DNA from: Deltaproteobacteria bacterium
GTDB taxonomy: Bacteria; Myxococcota_A; UBA9042
Direction of reading: 5' to 3'
DNA length: 64,000 nt
NCBI GenBank assembly: GCA_020632665.1
Contig: JACKFC010000006.1
Location: 62,001-126,000, forward strand
In this document: positions 8,183-15,936 of the stretch, one piece after another
Layout: every line of letters begins with the position of its first letter
How positions within the stretch are numbered: the stretch's first letter is position 1
Notes under the pieces: model-generated
What the model saw: the letters and a program-made list of their open reading frames with translations, nothing else
What the model was told of the DNA's origin: nothing
Databases searched by the model: none
Position numbers and translations under genes: made by a program

Positions 8183-8957
8183 CAACGCGTATATCTTCGG
8201 CTTTGCGGCGGCCATCTGCGTGGTCTGCGGCGTCGTGGTGGCTGGTTCGGCCGTGACGCTCAAGGATCGGCAGGAAGCCAACGCGCGGCTCGATCGGCAG
8301 AAGAAGGTCCTCTCGGTCGTCGGACTGCTGAAAGAGGACGAGGATCTCGACGCTCCCGCGATCGAGGCCCGCTTCGCCGAGCGCATCCACCCCGTCGTGG
8401 TCGACCTCAAGACCGGCAAGCCGGCCGAGGGGATCGACGCGGCCACCTTCGACCAGCAAGCCGAGGCCAAGGATCCGGCGATCGGCATGGACGCGCCGGC
8501 AAACCAGGCCAAGGTCCTGCGGCTGCCGAAGCACGCGATCGTCTACGAGGTGCTCGGCACCGACAAGAAGGTCGAGCGCGTCGTGCTGCCGGTCGAGGGC
8601 AAGGGCCTGTGGTCGACGCTCTACGGCTACCTCGCGGTGGAGAAGGACGGCGACACCATCGCCGGCCTGACCTTCTACCAACACGGCGAGACGCCCGGCC
8701 TCGGCGGCGAGATCGACAACCCGCGGTGGAAGTCGCTTTGGCCGGGTCGGAAGATCCACAACGCCAAGGGCGAGAACGCGATTCGCGTGGTGAAGGGCGC
8801 CGCTGGCGCGGTCAGCGAGGCGCCGAACAAGGTCGACGGCCTCTCCGGCGCGACGCTGACCAGCAACGGCGTCACCTACCTGCTGCAGTTCTGGGTGGGT
8901 GAGCACGGTTTCGGTCCCTACCTCGCCGGCATGACCGGCGCGAAGCAGGGAGGTTGA
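8172..8957 (+). CDS. nqrC: Na+-translocating NADH:quinone reductase subunit C (covalent FMN site)
   Basis: NqrC is a single-span membrane subunit whose outward-facing FMN-binding domain carries a covalent FMN. The product has 261 residues. It starts with MQYSNAYIFGFAAAICVVCG, the membrane anchor, and ends with the flavinylation motif DGLSGATLTSNGV, Thr228. ETPGLGGEI (GETPGLGGEIDNPRW) in the middle matches the FMN-binding domain. It overlaps nqrB and lies three bases before nqrD. Confidence 0.97.
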   Translation: MQYSNAYIFGFAAAICVVCGVVVAGSAVTLKDRQEANARLDRQKKVLSVVGLLKEDEDLDAPAIEARFAERIHPVVVDLKTGKPAEGIDAATFDQQAEAKDPAIGMDAPANQAKVLRLPKHAIVYEVLGTDKKVERVVLPVEGKGLWSTLYGYLAVEKDGDTIAGLTFYQHGETPGLGGEIDNPRWKSLWPGRKIHNAKGENAIRVVKGAAGAVSEAPNKVDGLSGATLTSNGVTYLLQFWVGEHGFGPYLAGMTGAKQGG

Positions 8958-8960
8958 GCC

Positions 8961-9584
8961 ATGGCGAGCAAGAACAAAGAAGTCCTGCTGGACCCGCTGT
9001 TCAACAACAACCCCATCGCGCTGCAGGTCCTCGGCATCTGCTCGGCGCTGGCGGTGACGACCAAGCTGGAGACGGCATTCGTCATGACGCTGGCGGTGAC
9101 GGCGGTGACGGGTCTGTCGAACCTCTCGGTCAGCGCGATCCGCAACCGCATCCCGCCGAGCATCCGCATCATCGTGCAGCTCACGGTCATCGCCTCGTTG
9201 GTCATCGTCACCGACCAGATCCTCAAGGCGTTCCTCTACGACATCAGCAAGCAGCTCTCGGTCTTCGTCGGCCTCATCATCACGAACTGCATCGTGATGG
9301 GTCGCGCCGAGGCGTTCGCGATGCAGAACCCGCCGGTCAAATCGCTGATCGACGGCATCGGCAACGGCCTGGGCTACGGCTTGGTGCTGATCGCCGTCGC
9401 CTTCGTCCGCGAGCTCTTCGGCTCGGGCAAGATCTTCGGCATGACCGTGCTGCAGCCGGTGACCGAGGGTGGCTGGTACACGCCGAACGGCCTGATGGTC
9501 CTCGCGCCCGGCGCCTTCTTCCTGATCGCGATCTTCATCTGGGTGCTGCGCACCTACAAGCCGGAGCAGGTCGAGGCCGATTAG
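8961..9584 (+). CDS. nqrD: Na+-translocating NADH:quinone reductase subunit D
   Basis: NqrD is a small integral membrane subunit; with NqrE it forms a pseudo-symmetric pair around an iron-sulfur centre in the membrane. The 207-residue product has about six hydrophobic segments and characteristic stretches LDPLFNNNPIALQVLGICSA and NCIVMGRAEAFAMQNPP. The cysteines at these two places match the conserved ones reported to ligate the intramembrane cluster. AGGGAGG precedes the ATG at 8961. Confidence 0.96.
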   Translation: MASKNKEVLLDPLFNNNPIALQVLGICSALAVTTKLETAFVMTLAVTAVTGLSNLSVSAIRNRIPPSIRIIVQLTVIASLVIVTDQILKAFLYDISKQLSVFVGLIITNCIVMGRAEAFAMQNPPVKSLIDGIGNGLGYGLVLIAVAFVRELFGSGKIFGMTVLQPVTEGGWYTPNGLMVLAPGAFFLIAIFIWVLRTYKPEQVEAD

Positions 9585-9606
9585 GCCACGCCCCAGGAGC
9601 GAAACG

Positions 9607-10203
9607 ATGGAGCACTATCTCAGCCTCTTCTTGAAGGCGACCTTCGTCGAGAATATGGCCCTGGCCTACTTCCTCGGCATGTGCAGCTTCCTCGCGGTGT
9701 CGAAGAAGGTGGACACGGCGATGGGCCTCGGCATGGCGGTCATCTTCGTCCTCGGGGTCACCACGCCGGTGAACAACCTCCTCTTCCAATACGTGCTCAA
9801 GCCCGACGCGTTGGTCGAGGGCGTGGACCTCTCGTTCCTCGCCTTCCTGACCTATATCGGCACGATCGCGGCCATGGTGCAGATCGTCGAGATGGCGCTC
9901 GACAAATACGCCCCGGCGCTCTACGGCGCGCTCGGCGTGTTCCTGCCGCTCATCGCGGTGAACTGCGCCATCCTCGGCGCGAGCCTCTTCATGGCCGAGC
10001 GCGACTACGGCTTCGGCGAGTCCGTGGTCTTCGGCCTCGGCTCGGGTCTGGGCTGGGCGCTCGCCATCGTCGCCCTCGCCGCGTTGCGCGAGAAGCTGAA
10101 GTACAGCCAGGTCCCCGCGGGCCTGCGCGGCCTCGGCCTGACCTTCATGATCACCGGCCTGATGGCGATCGGCTTCATGGTCTTCTCGGGCATCCAGCTC
10201 TAA
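9607..10203 (+). CDS. nqrE: Na+-translocating NADH:quinone reductase subunit E
   Basis: NqrE is the partner of NqrD, related to RnfA. The 198-residue protein starts MEHYLSLFLKATFVENMAL, has six hydrophobic segments, and contains FLGMCSFLAVSKKVDTAMG and NCAILGASLFMAERDY, the two inverted-topology repeats with conserved cysteines. AGGAG lies eight bases before the ATG. It is 22 bases after nqrD and 28 before nqrF, the loosest spacing in the operon but without room for a separate promoter of normal size. Confidence 0.97.
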   Translation: MEHYLSLFLKATFVENMALAYFLGMCSFLAVSKKVDTAMGLGMAVIFVLGVTTPVNNLLFQYVLKPDALVEGVDLSFLAFLTYIGTIAAMVQIVEMALDKYAPALYGALGVFLPLIAVNCAILGASLFMAERDYGFGESVVFGLGSGLGWALAIVALAALREKLKYSQVPAGLRGLGLTFMITGLMAIGFMVFSGIQL

Positions 10204-10231
10204 GGCCCTCGGGGCCCAAGGAGAACGCACA

Positions 10232-11503
10232 ATGACAGTCGCGATCCTCGGCGTTGTGATGTTCACCGTCGTGATCCTCTCGCTCGTGGCCGTCCTCGCG
10301 GTCGCCAAGAGCAAGTTGGTGAGCAGCGGTGAGGTGACCATCCTGATCAACGACGATCCGGACAAGGCGCTCAAGGTGCCCGCCGGCAGCACGTTGCTCA
10401 ACACCCTGTCGTCCAACAAGATCTTCATCCCCTCGGCCTGTGGCGGCAAGGGCTCGTGCGGCGTCTGCAAGGTCCACGTCCACGACGGCGGCGGCTCGCT
10501 GCTGCCGACCGAAGTCAGCCACATCAGCCGTGGTGAAGAGCGCGAAGGCTGCCGCCTGGCCTGCCAGGTCAAGGTCAAGTCGGACATGAAGATCGAGGTC
10601 GGGCCCGAGATCTTCAGCGTGAAGAAGTGGACCTGCAAGGTCCGCAGCAACCACAACGTCGCGACCTTCATCAAGGAGCTCGTGCTCGAGCTGCCCGCAG
10701 GCGAGAGCGTCCCGTTCCGCGCCGGTGGCTATATCCAGATCGAGTGCCCGCCCCACGTCGCCAACTACAAGGACTTCGATATCGAGCCCGAGTACCGCGG
10801 TGATTGGGACCAGTTCAATATGTGGCGCTACGTCTCCAAGGTCGACGAGGAGGTCATGCGCGCCTACTCGATGGCCAACTACCCCGAGGAGCGCGGCATC
10901 ATCATGCTGAACGTGCGTATCGCCTCGCCGCCGCCGCGCGCGCCCGAGGGGACGCCTCCCGGCATCATGAGCTCGTATATCTTCAACCTGAAGCCCGGCG
11001 ACGAGGTCGTGATCTCCGGTCCGTTCGGCGAGTTCTTCGCCACCGAGAACAAGACCGAGATGGTCTTCATCGGCGGCGGCGCCGGCATGGCCCCGATGCG
11101 CTCGCACATCTTCGACCAGTTCCGCCGGATCAACACCGATCGCAAGGTGAGCTTCTGGTACGGCGCCCGCTCCTACCGCGAGGCGTTCTACGTCGAGGAC
11201 TTCGACGCGATCCAGAGCGAGAACGAGAACTTCGTCTGGCACCTCGCGCTGAGCGATCCGCAGCCGGAAGACGATTGGGGCAACACCGAGGCCGAGTCGC
11301 GACAGCCGCTCGGCGCCAAATACGGCTACAAGGGCTTCATCCACAACGTGCTCTTCGAGAACTACTTGAAGAACCACCCGTCGCCCGAGGATTGCGAGTA
11401 CTATATGTGTGGCCCGCCGATGATGAACCAGGCGGTGATCAACATGCTCCTCGAGCTCGGCGTCGAGCGCGACAATATCCGCCTCGACGACTTCGGCGGC
11501 TAG
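10232..11503 (+). CDS. nqrF: Na+-translocating NADH:quinone reductase subunit F (NADH-oxidising)
   Basis: NqrF is the electron input module: it oxidises NADH through FAD and passes electrons to a 2Fe-2S centre. The 423-residue product has an N-terminal membrane anchor (about 3-24) and a plant-type ferredoxin domain with cysteines C70, C76, C79 and C111. It then has an FAD-binding domain with RAYSMANYP and a nucleotide site IGGGAGMAPMRSH. The C-terminus YYMCGPPMMNQAV is the conserved NADH-domain end. AAGGAG precedes the start. All cofactor residues are present. Confidence 0.97.
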   Translation: MTVAILGVVMFTVVILSLVAVLAVAKSKLVSSGEVTILINDDPDKALKVPAGSTLLNTLSSNKIFIPSACGGKGSCGVCKVHVHDGGGSLLPTEVSHISRGEEREGCRLACQVKVKSDMKIEVGPEIFSVKKWTCKVRSNHNVATFIKELVLELPAGESVPFRAGGYIQIECPPHVANYKDFDIEPEYRGDWDQFNMWRYVSKVDEEVMRAYSMANYPEERGIIMLNVRIASPPPRAPEGTPPGIMSSYIFNLKPGDEVVISGPFGEFFATENKTEMVFIGGGAGMAPMRSHIFDQFRRINTDRKVSFWYGARSYREAFYVEDFDAIQSENENFVWHLALSDPQPEDDWGNTEAESRQPLGAKYGYKGFIHNVLFENYLKNHPSPEDCEYYMCGPPMMNQAVINMLLELGVERDNIRLDDFGG

Positions 11504-11512
11504 GTCTCGGCC

Positions 11513-12703
11513 ATGCAAGAGCCCGCGCCGCCCTGGTCGCGCCTGCGACCGCTGCCGGTGCTCTTCGTGCTCGGCCTCTTCGTCGCGCTGTGGCTGCGGC
11601 GACAGCCGAACGAGAAGGCGCCACCGCCTTCCCCCGACAAGGAGCAGACCGAGGCGGCGACTCCGCAGGGGCGACGGCCGCTGCCGGCTGGCGTCGAGTC
11701 GGTGCGGGTCGAAGAGCAAGACGGCGAGATGGTCGCAATCGTCGCCGGCGCCGTGATGGGCACCCGCTGGAACGCCCGGATCCTCGACCGGATCGACGAT
11801 GAGCACGCCGTCGCCCTGGCCGAGACGACGCAGGCCGCGCTCGACGCGGTCGACCGGGCGATGTCGACGTACAAGCCGGATTCCGACGTCTCGCGCTTCA
11901 ACAAGGCGGCGGCCGGGACCAACGTCGAGGTCAGCGCCGAGACCGTCACCGTCGTCGCCGAGGCCATGGCGCTGCACGAGATGAGCGACGGCGCCTTCGA
12001 CGCGACGGTGGCCCCGCTGGTGCAGGCCTGGGGATTCGGCGCCGGCGCGGACGCCCGACCGCCCGACGAGACGCGGCTCGCCACCCTGCGCGAGCGGGTC
12101 GGCACCCAGCACCTCGACCTGAACCGCAAGGGGAAGACGCTGGCGAAGGACAAAGACGGTGTCCGCCTCGACCTCTCGGCCGTGGCCAAGGGCTTCGCCG
12201 TCGACCAGGCCGCGGCTGCGCTGCAGGCCCAAGGCAAGACGCGCTTCATGATCGAGGTCGGCGGTGAGGTCGTGGTGCGCGGCATGGCGCCCGGCGGCCG
12301 GCCCTGGCGACTCGGCATCGAAACGCCGGACGCAGCGCCCGGCACGGTGCAAGAGGTCGTGCCGCTGCACGACGCGGCGCTCGCGACCTCGGGCGATTAC
12401 CGCAACGTCCGCGTGGTCGAGGGCAAGCGGATGAGCCACACGATCGACCCCCGCACGGCGCGACCGGTCGAGCACGCGCTCGCGTCGGTGAGCGTCATCG
12501 CCGCGAGCTGCATGCGGGCCGACGGCCTCGCGACGACGCTCTCGGTGCTCGGGCCCGAGGACGGAATGCGCTTCTGCGAAGCGCACGACGTGGCCGCGAC
12601 CTTCCTGGTGCGGCGCGAAGATGGCAGCTTCGACGCGCGCCCGTGCCCAGCCTGGCAGCGGGCGCTGGACGCCGTGCAGGACGCCGCACAGGAAGCGCGC
12701 TGA
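11513..12703 (+). CDS. apbE: FAD:protein FMN transferase
   Basis: ApbE transfers FMN from FAD to threonines in targets such as NqrB and NqrC. The 396-residue product has an N-terminal hydrophobic stretch (about 15-29) without an obvious lipobox, so it is probably membrane-anchored on the outer face. Family motifs are clear: MSTYKPDSDVSRFNKA, DLSAVAKGFAVDQAA, IEVGGEVVVRG and SHTIDPRTARPVEHALASVSV. The last two form the FAD/metal site. It starts nine bases after nqrF. Position and function fit: its two expected substrates, each with an SGAT/TGAT motif, are encoded in the same operon. Confidence 0.95.
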   Translation: MQEPAPPWSRLRPLPVLFVLGLFVALWLRRQPNEKAPPPSPDKEQTEAATPQGRRPLPAGVESVRVEEQDGEMVAIVAGAVMGTRWNARILDRIDDEHAVALAETTQAALDAVDRAMSTYKPDSDVSRFNKAAAGTNVEVSAETVTVVAEAMALHEMSDGAFDATVAPLVQAWGFGAGADARPPDETRLATLRERVGTQHLDLNRKGKTLAKDKDGVRLDLSAVAKGFAVDQAAAALQAQGKTRFMIEVGGEVVVRGMAPGGRPWRLGIETPDAAPGTVQEVVPLHDAALATSGDYRNVRVVEGKRMSHTIDPRTARPVEHALASVSVIAASCMRADGLATTLSVLGPEDGMRFCEAHDVAATFLVRREDGSFDARPCPAWQRALDAVQDAAQEAR

Positions 12704-12737
12704 GCAGGCGCAGTACGGCGCACAGCAGGAGGACGCG

Positions 12738-13007
12738 ATGCAAGGCGGAATGTTCAGCACGGCGTTGGTCGCGGTCGGCGCGTTCGGCCTGCTCTTCGCC
12801 GCGATGGCGGTCGGCTTGCTCCGCGGCAAGGCGCTCAAGGGCAGCTGCGGCGGCGTGGCCGGCAGCGCCTGCCTGTGCAGTGACGGTCAGCAGCAGGCCT
12901 GTGAGCTGAAGCAGAAGATCAAGGAGGCCGCCGAGCGCGCCGCGGCCGAACGCGCCGCGACCGGTGCCGCCGGAGCCGATAGCAGCTCCGCCGGGACCGC
13001 CTCGTGA
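12738..13007 (+). CDS. nqrM: Na+-NQR maturation protein
   Basis: The 89-residue protein starts at ATG 12738, five bases after a perfect AGGAGG. One transmembrane helix (about 6-28) is followed by LKGSCGG, then ACLCSDGQQQACELKQK. NqrM (formerly DUF539) is a small membrane protein with exactly this layout, a helix then a Cys cluster after KGSCGG, and is needed to insert iron into the NqrD/NqrE site. The Ala/Glu-rich tail after residue 63 is an extension not usual in short Vibrio homologues. Its stop overlaps the GTG start of selO. Confidence 0.88.
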   Translation: MQGGMFSTALVAVGAFGLLFAAMAVGLLRGKALKGSCGGVAGSACLCSDGQQQACELKQKIKEAAERAAAERAATGAAGADSSSAGTAS

Positions 13008-14650
13008 CGGCGCCGGCCGTGCTGCCGCTGCAATTCGACAACCGCGCCCTGCGTGAGCTCCCGGTCGACCCGGAGCCGCGCAACTTCCGCCGCTTCGTCC
13101 GTGGCGCCTGCCTCTCGCGGGTGGCGCCGACGCCGGTCGGGGCGCCGTCGGTCGCTGCCTGGGTGCCCGAGGTGGCGGCGATGCTCGGCCTGCCGGAGCG
13201 GCTCGACACGGCGACCGAGGCGGCGGCGGCGGCCGTCTTCTCCGGCAACGCGACGCTGCCGGGGAGCGAGCCCTTCGCCTGGCGCTACGGCGGCCACCAA
13301 TTCGGCAGCTGGGCCGACCAACTCGGCGACGGCCGCGCCATCTCCCTCGGCGAGGTGCACGGCCCCGGCGGGCGCTTCGAGGTCCAGCTCAAGGGCGCCG
13401 GCCCGACGCCCTACTCCCGCGGCGGCGACGGCCGCGCCGTGCTCCGCTCCTCGCTGCGTGAGCTGCTCTGCTCCGAGGCGATGGCGCACCTCGGCGTGCC
13501 GACCACCCGCGCGCTCTCGCTGGTCACGACCGGCGAGCCGGTGGTCCGCGACATGTTCTACGACGGCAACGCACGGCCCGAGCCGGGCGCCATCGTCTGC
13601 CGCGTGGCGCCCTCGTTCGTCCGCGTCGGCCACTTCGAGATCTTGGCCGCGCACGGCGAGCAGCAGGCCCACGACGCGCTGCTCGACCACGTCGTGCGCC
13701 ACCACTTCCCCGCGCTCGCCGCCCTGCCCCGGCGCGAGGCGGCGCTCGGTCTGCTGCGCGAGGTCTGCCGCCGCAGCGCGGAGTTGGTCATCCATTGGCA
13801 GCGGGTCGGCTTTGTCCACGGCGTGCTCAACACCGACAACCTCTCGATCCTCGGCCTGACCATCGACTACGGCCCCTACGGCTGGCTCGACACCTGGGAC
13901 CCGGGTTGGACGCCGAATACCACCGACGCCCACGGCCGCCGCTACCGCTTTGGCGCCCAGCCGCAGGTCGTGCTGTGGAACTTGGTGCAGCTCGCCAACG
14001 CGCTCTACCCGGCGGTGCCCGACGTGCCGGCGCTCGAAGCGGCGCTCGAGGTCTACGAGGCGGTGATGACGCCCGGGCTGGAGGCGATGTTCCGCGGCAA
14101 GCTCGGCCTTCCGGGCCCCGGGCAGGACGGCACCGAAGAAGAAGAGGACGCTGCGCTCGTCCTCGGCCTGGGCGAGGCGATGTCTGCCGCCGAGACCGAC
14201 CCGACCCTGCTCTACCGTGCGCTCGCGGGGATGGTGGCGGTCCCCGAAGCTGGTAGTGGTCGCGACGGTGCTGAGGGCGACGCCGACGACGCGGCGCTCT
14301 GGGGCGTCATCGAGCCGGCGCTCTACGACGCCGAGGCGACGCGCCGCGACCACGGCGAGCGCTGGCTCGGCTGGCTGCGACGCTACCGGGCGCGGCTGCG
14401 GCGGCTCGGTCGGCAAGATGACGAACGCGCCGCGGCGATGAACGCGGTGAATCCTGTGGTGATCCCGCGGAACTTCCTCGCGCAGGAGGCGATCGACGCG
14501 GCTGAGCAGGGTGATTTCGCGCCGCTGCATGCGCTGCTCGACGCGTGCCGACGACCCTACGAGGAGCCCGCGAATTCGGCGTTTGCGCGCAAGCGGCCGG
14601 AGTGGGCGCGGAGCCGGCCGGGGTGCTCGATGCTGTCGTGTAGCTCTTGA
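13004..14650 (+). CDS. selO: Protein adenylyltransferase SelO (YdiU/UPF0061)
   Basis: SelO is a pseudokinase-fold enzyme that transfers AMP from ATP to Ser/Thr/Tyr of proteins and is linked with redox stress. Signature stretches are WRYGGHQFGSWADQLGDGRA, QLKGAGPTPYSRGGDGRAVL and HGVLNTDNLSILGLTIDYGP. The C-terminus ends SCSS, the bacterial version of the conserved Cys that is selenocysteine in animals. It is 548 residues, longer than usual (~480), owing to an acidic insertion near 370-430. GTG start 13004 overlaps the nqrM stop by four bases, so it is translationally coupled to the Na+-NQR operon, an association not required by any known pathway. Confidence 0.93.
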   Translation: MTAPAVLPLQFDNRALRELPVDPEPRNFRRFVRGACLSRVAPTPVGAPSVAAWVPEVAAMLGLPERLDTATEAAAAAVFSGNATLPGSEPFAWRYGGHQFGSWADQLGDGRAISLGEVHGPGGRFEVQLKGAGPTPYSRGGDGRAVLRSSLRELLCSEAMAHLGVPTTRALSLVTTGEPVVRDMFYDGNARPEPGAIVCRVAPSFVRVGHFEILAAHGEQQAHDALLDHVVRHHFPALAALPRREAALGLLREVCRRSAELVIHWQRVGFVHGVLNTDNLSILGLTIDYGPYGWLDTWDPGWTPNTTDAHGRRYRFGAQPQVVLWNLVQLANALYPAVPDVPALEAALEVYEAVMTPGLEAMFRGKLGLPGPGQDGTEEEEDAALVLGLGEAMSAAETDPTLLYRALAGMVAVPEAGSGRDGAEGDADDAALWGVIEPALYDAEATRRDHGERWLGWLRRYRARLRRLGRQDDERAAAMNAVNPVVIPRNFLAQEAIDAAEQGDFAPLHALLDACRRPYEEPANSAFARKRPEWARSRPGCSMLSCSS

Positions 14651-14680
14651 GCGGCGACTGCCGCGCGGTCCCGGAAACCG

Positions 14681-14995
14681 CTACTTCAAGATCAGCTCCG
14701 ACGCGCTCGCAATCATCGCAGGCTTGAGGTTCTTCGGCGCAATGCGCAGCCACGCGCCCCAGCGGACCCGCTTTCGCCCTTCGATCCAGATGTCGCTCGG
14801 CTTGCGGGGGGCGCCGTTGATCACCAGATCGCCCATGTCGATGAACTTCGCCGGCTGGTCGGCGACCTTGTCGGCCTTCGTCGTGGCCTTCGTCGTCGGG
14901 GGCGCTGCGAATACGGCGGGCGCCGCGACGAGGATGGCGACGGTGGCGGCGAGGACGCTGCCGAGCAGTCCGAGGCGGCGGTGGTGGTGGCGCAT
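14681..14995 (-). CDS. Small exported protein of unknown function
   Basis: This 104-residue protein has a His/Arg-rich start, a clear signal peptide (about residues 8-30, ending VFAAPP), a Lys/Thr linker, and a short domain containing MGDLVINGAPRKPSDIWIEG. GGGAG lies about five bases before the ATG at 14995. It is third after the oxidoreductase and the MYXO-CTERM protein on the same strand, about 100 bases apart. I do not recognise the domain. Confidence 0.65.
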   Translation of the reverse strand: MRHHHRRLGLLGSVLAATVAILVAAPAVFAAPPTTKATTKADKVADQPAKFIDMGDLVINGAPRKPSDIWIEGRKRVRWGAWLRIAPKNLKPAMIASASELILK

Positions 14996-15096
14996 GGTGG
15001 TCTCCCGGTCGGTGCCGCCCCAGCGTGCGCGGAGGCGGGCGTTCCTCTAGGAGTTGCAGCGCGCGCGGCGATTCCGTCACCGCGGCGTGCGTGCGT

Positions 15097-15933
15097 TCAG
15101 GCGACACCTGCGACGCGACGACGGAACGACAAACCAAGGCCGAACAAGACCAGCAGCGCCGTCGCCGGCAGCGCACCGTGGCCCGGATGGGTGGCGGCGC
15201 TGCAACCGGCGCTGGAGCAGCTGTCGACGATGCCGGCGGGCTGCAGCAACACGGCGTCGCCGTCGTCGATCGCGAAGGTGCGGACGATGTCGGCTTGCAG
15301 CGTCGCTCCCGACGCGAAGGGCAAGCCCTTGCGCAGCGTGACGCGGACCTTGCCGCCGGTCGGGGGTCGGTTGGTTAGCGTCTTGTAGCTGGCCGTGAGG
15401 CTGGCAAAGGCCGGGCCCAGCGAGAGCACCGGCTTGGCCGCGAAATCCGACATCGCGACGCTGACGAAGCCCGTGGCTGCGTCTGCGTCGAGCTCGGCGG
15501 CGAGCGGCTCGGAGAGTTCGATGCCGATGGCGTGGACTTCGTCGCTGGTGCCAAAGGACCGCACCGCGACCAGGGTCGGCGCGACGGCCGTGGTGAAGCG
15601 AACCAACGCCTGGGATTTGTTGCAGGTCGGCACCGGAAATTCGAGGCGGTAGGCGCGGTCCGGCAGCAAGGGCACGTCCGGGGTGAGCGAGAATTCGGCC
15701 CCTTCGTCGGTCAGCGTGGCGGCGACGACGGCGCCGTCCTCGTCGACGAAGCTCGGCGCGTCCTTCGACGATTCGCAGCTCCAGCCGCCGCGGATCACCA
15801 CATCGAGCGGCACCGAGGTCGCGCCATCGGTGGGCGTCGAGATGGAGCCGCGACAGGGGGCAGCGACGTCGGCCCCGGCTGCGGCGGGCAGCAGCGCCAG
15901 TGAGAGCACCAATGGAGCGAAGATGCGGGTCAT
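15097..15933 (-). CDS. Exported Ig-like protein with MYXO-CTERM-like anchor
   Basis: The 278-residue product has a signal peptide (to about residue 21) and an N-terminal Ig-like domain with the DGATSVPLDVVIR pattern of bacterial SbsA-type Ig domains. A second beta-rich domain follows. The C-terminus reads SSAGCSAATHPGHG, then a hydrophobic helix and RRRVAG. Cys-containing tail, helix and arginine cluster are the layout of the MYXO-CTERM sorting signal, by which myxobacterial proteins are anchored at the cell surface. It starts three bases after the oxidoreductase stop, so the two are co-transcribed. Its partner or function is unknown; the sorting tail supports the lineage call. Confidence 0.82.
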   Translation of the reverse strand: MTRIFAPLVLSLALLPAAAGADVAAPCRGSISTPTDGATSVPLDVVIRGGWSCESSKDAPSFVDEDGAVVAATLTDEGAEFSLTPDVPLLPDRAYRLEFPVPTCNKSQALVRFTTAVAPTLVAVRSFGTSDEVHAIGIELSEPLAAELDADAATGFVSVAMSDFAAKPVLSLGPAFASLTASYKTLTNRPPTGGKVRVTLRKGLPFASGATLQADIVRTFAIDDGDAVLLQPAGIVDSCSSAGCSAATHPGHGALPATALLVLFGLGLSFRRRVAGVA

Positions 15934-15936
15934 CGC

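Noticed and set aside
4247..8512. A 1421-codon minus-strand open frame across the protease, nqrA and nqrB
   Set aside because: nqrA and nqrB on the plus strand have clear family motifs, so this frame is an effect of high GC content.
14630..14650. Selenocysteine in SelO
   Set aside because: The position of the animal selenocysteine is an ordinary TGT Cys codon in SCSS, followed by a TGA that fits a normal stop.
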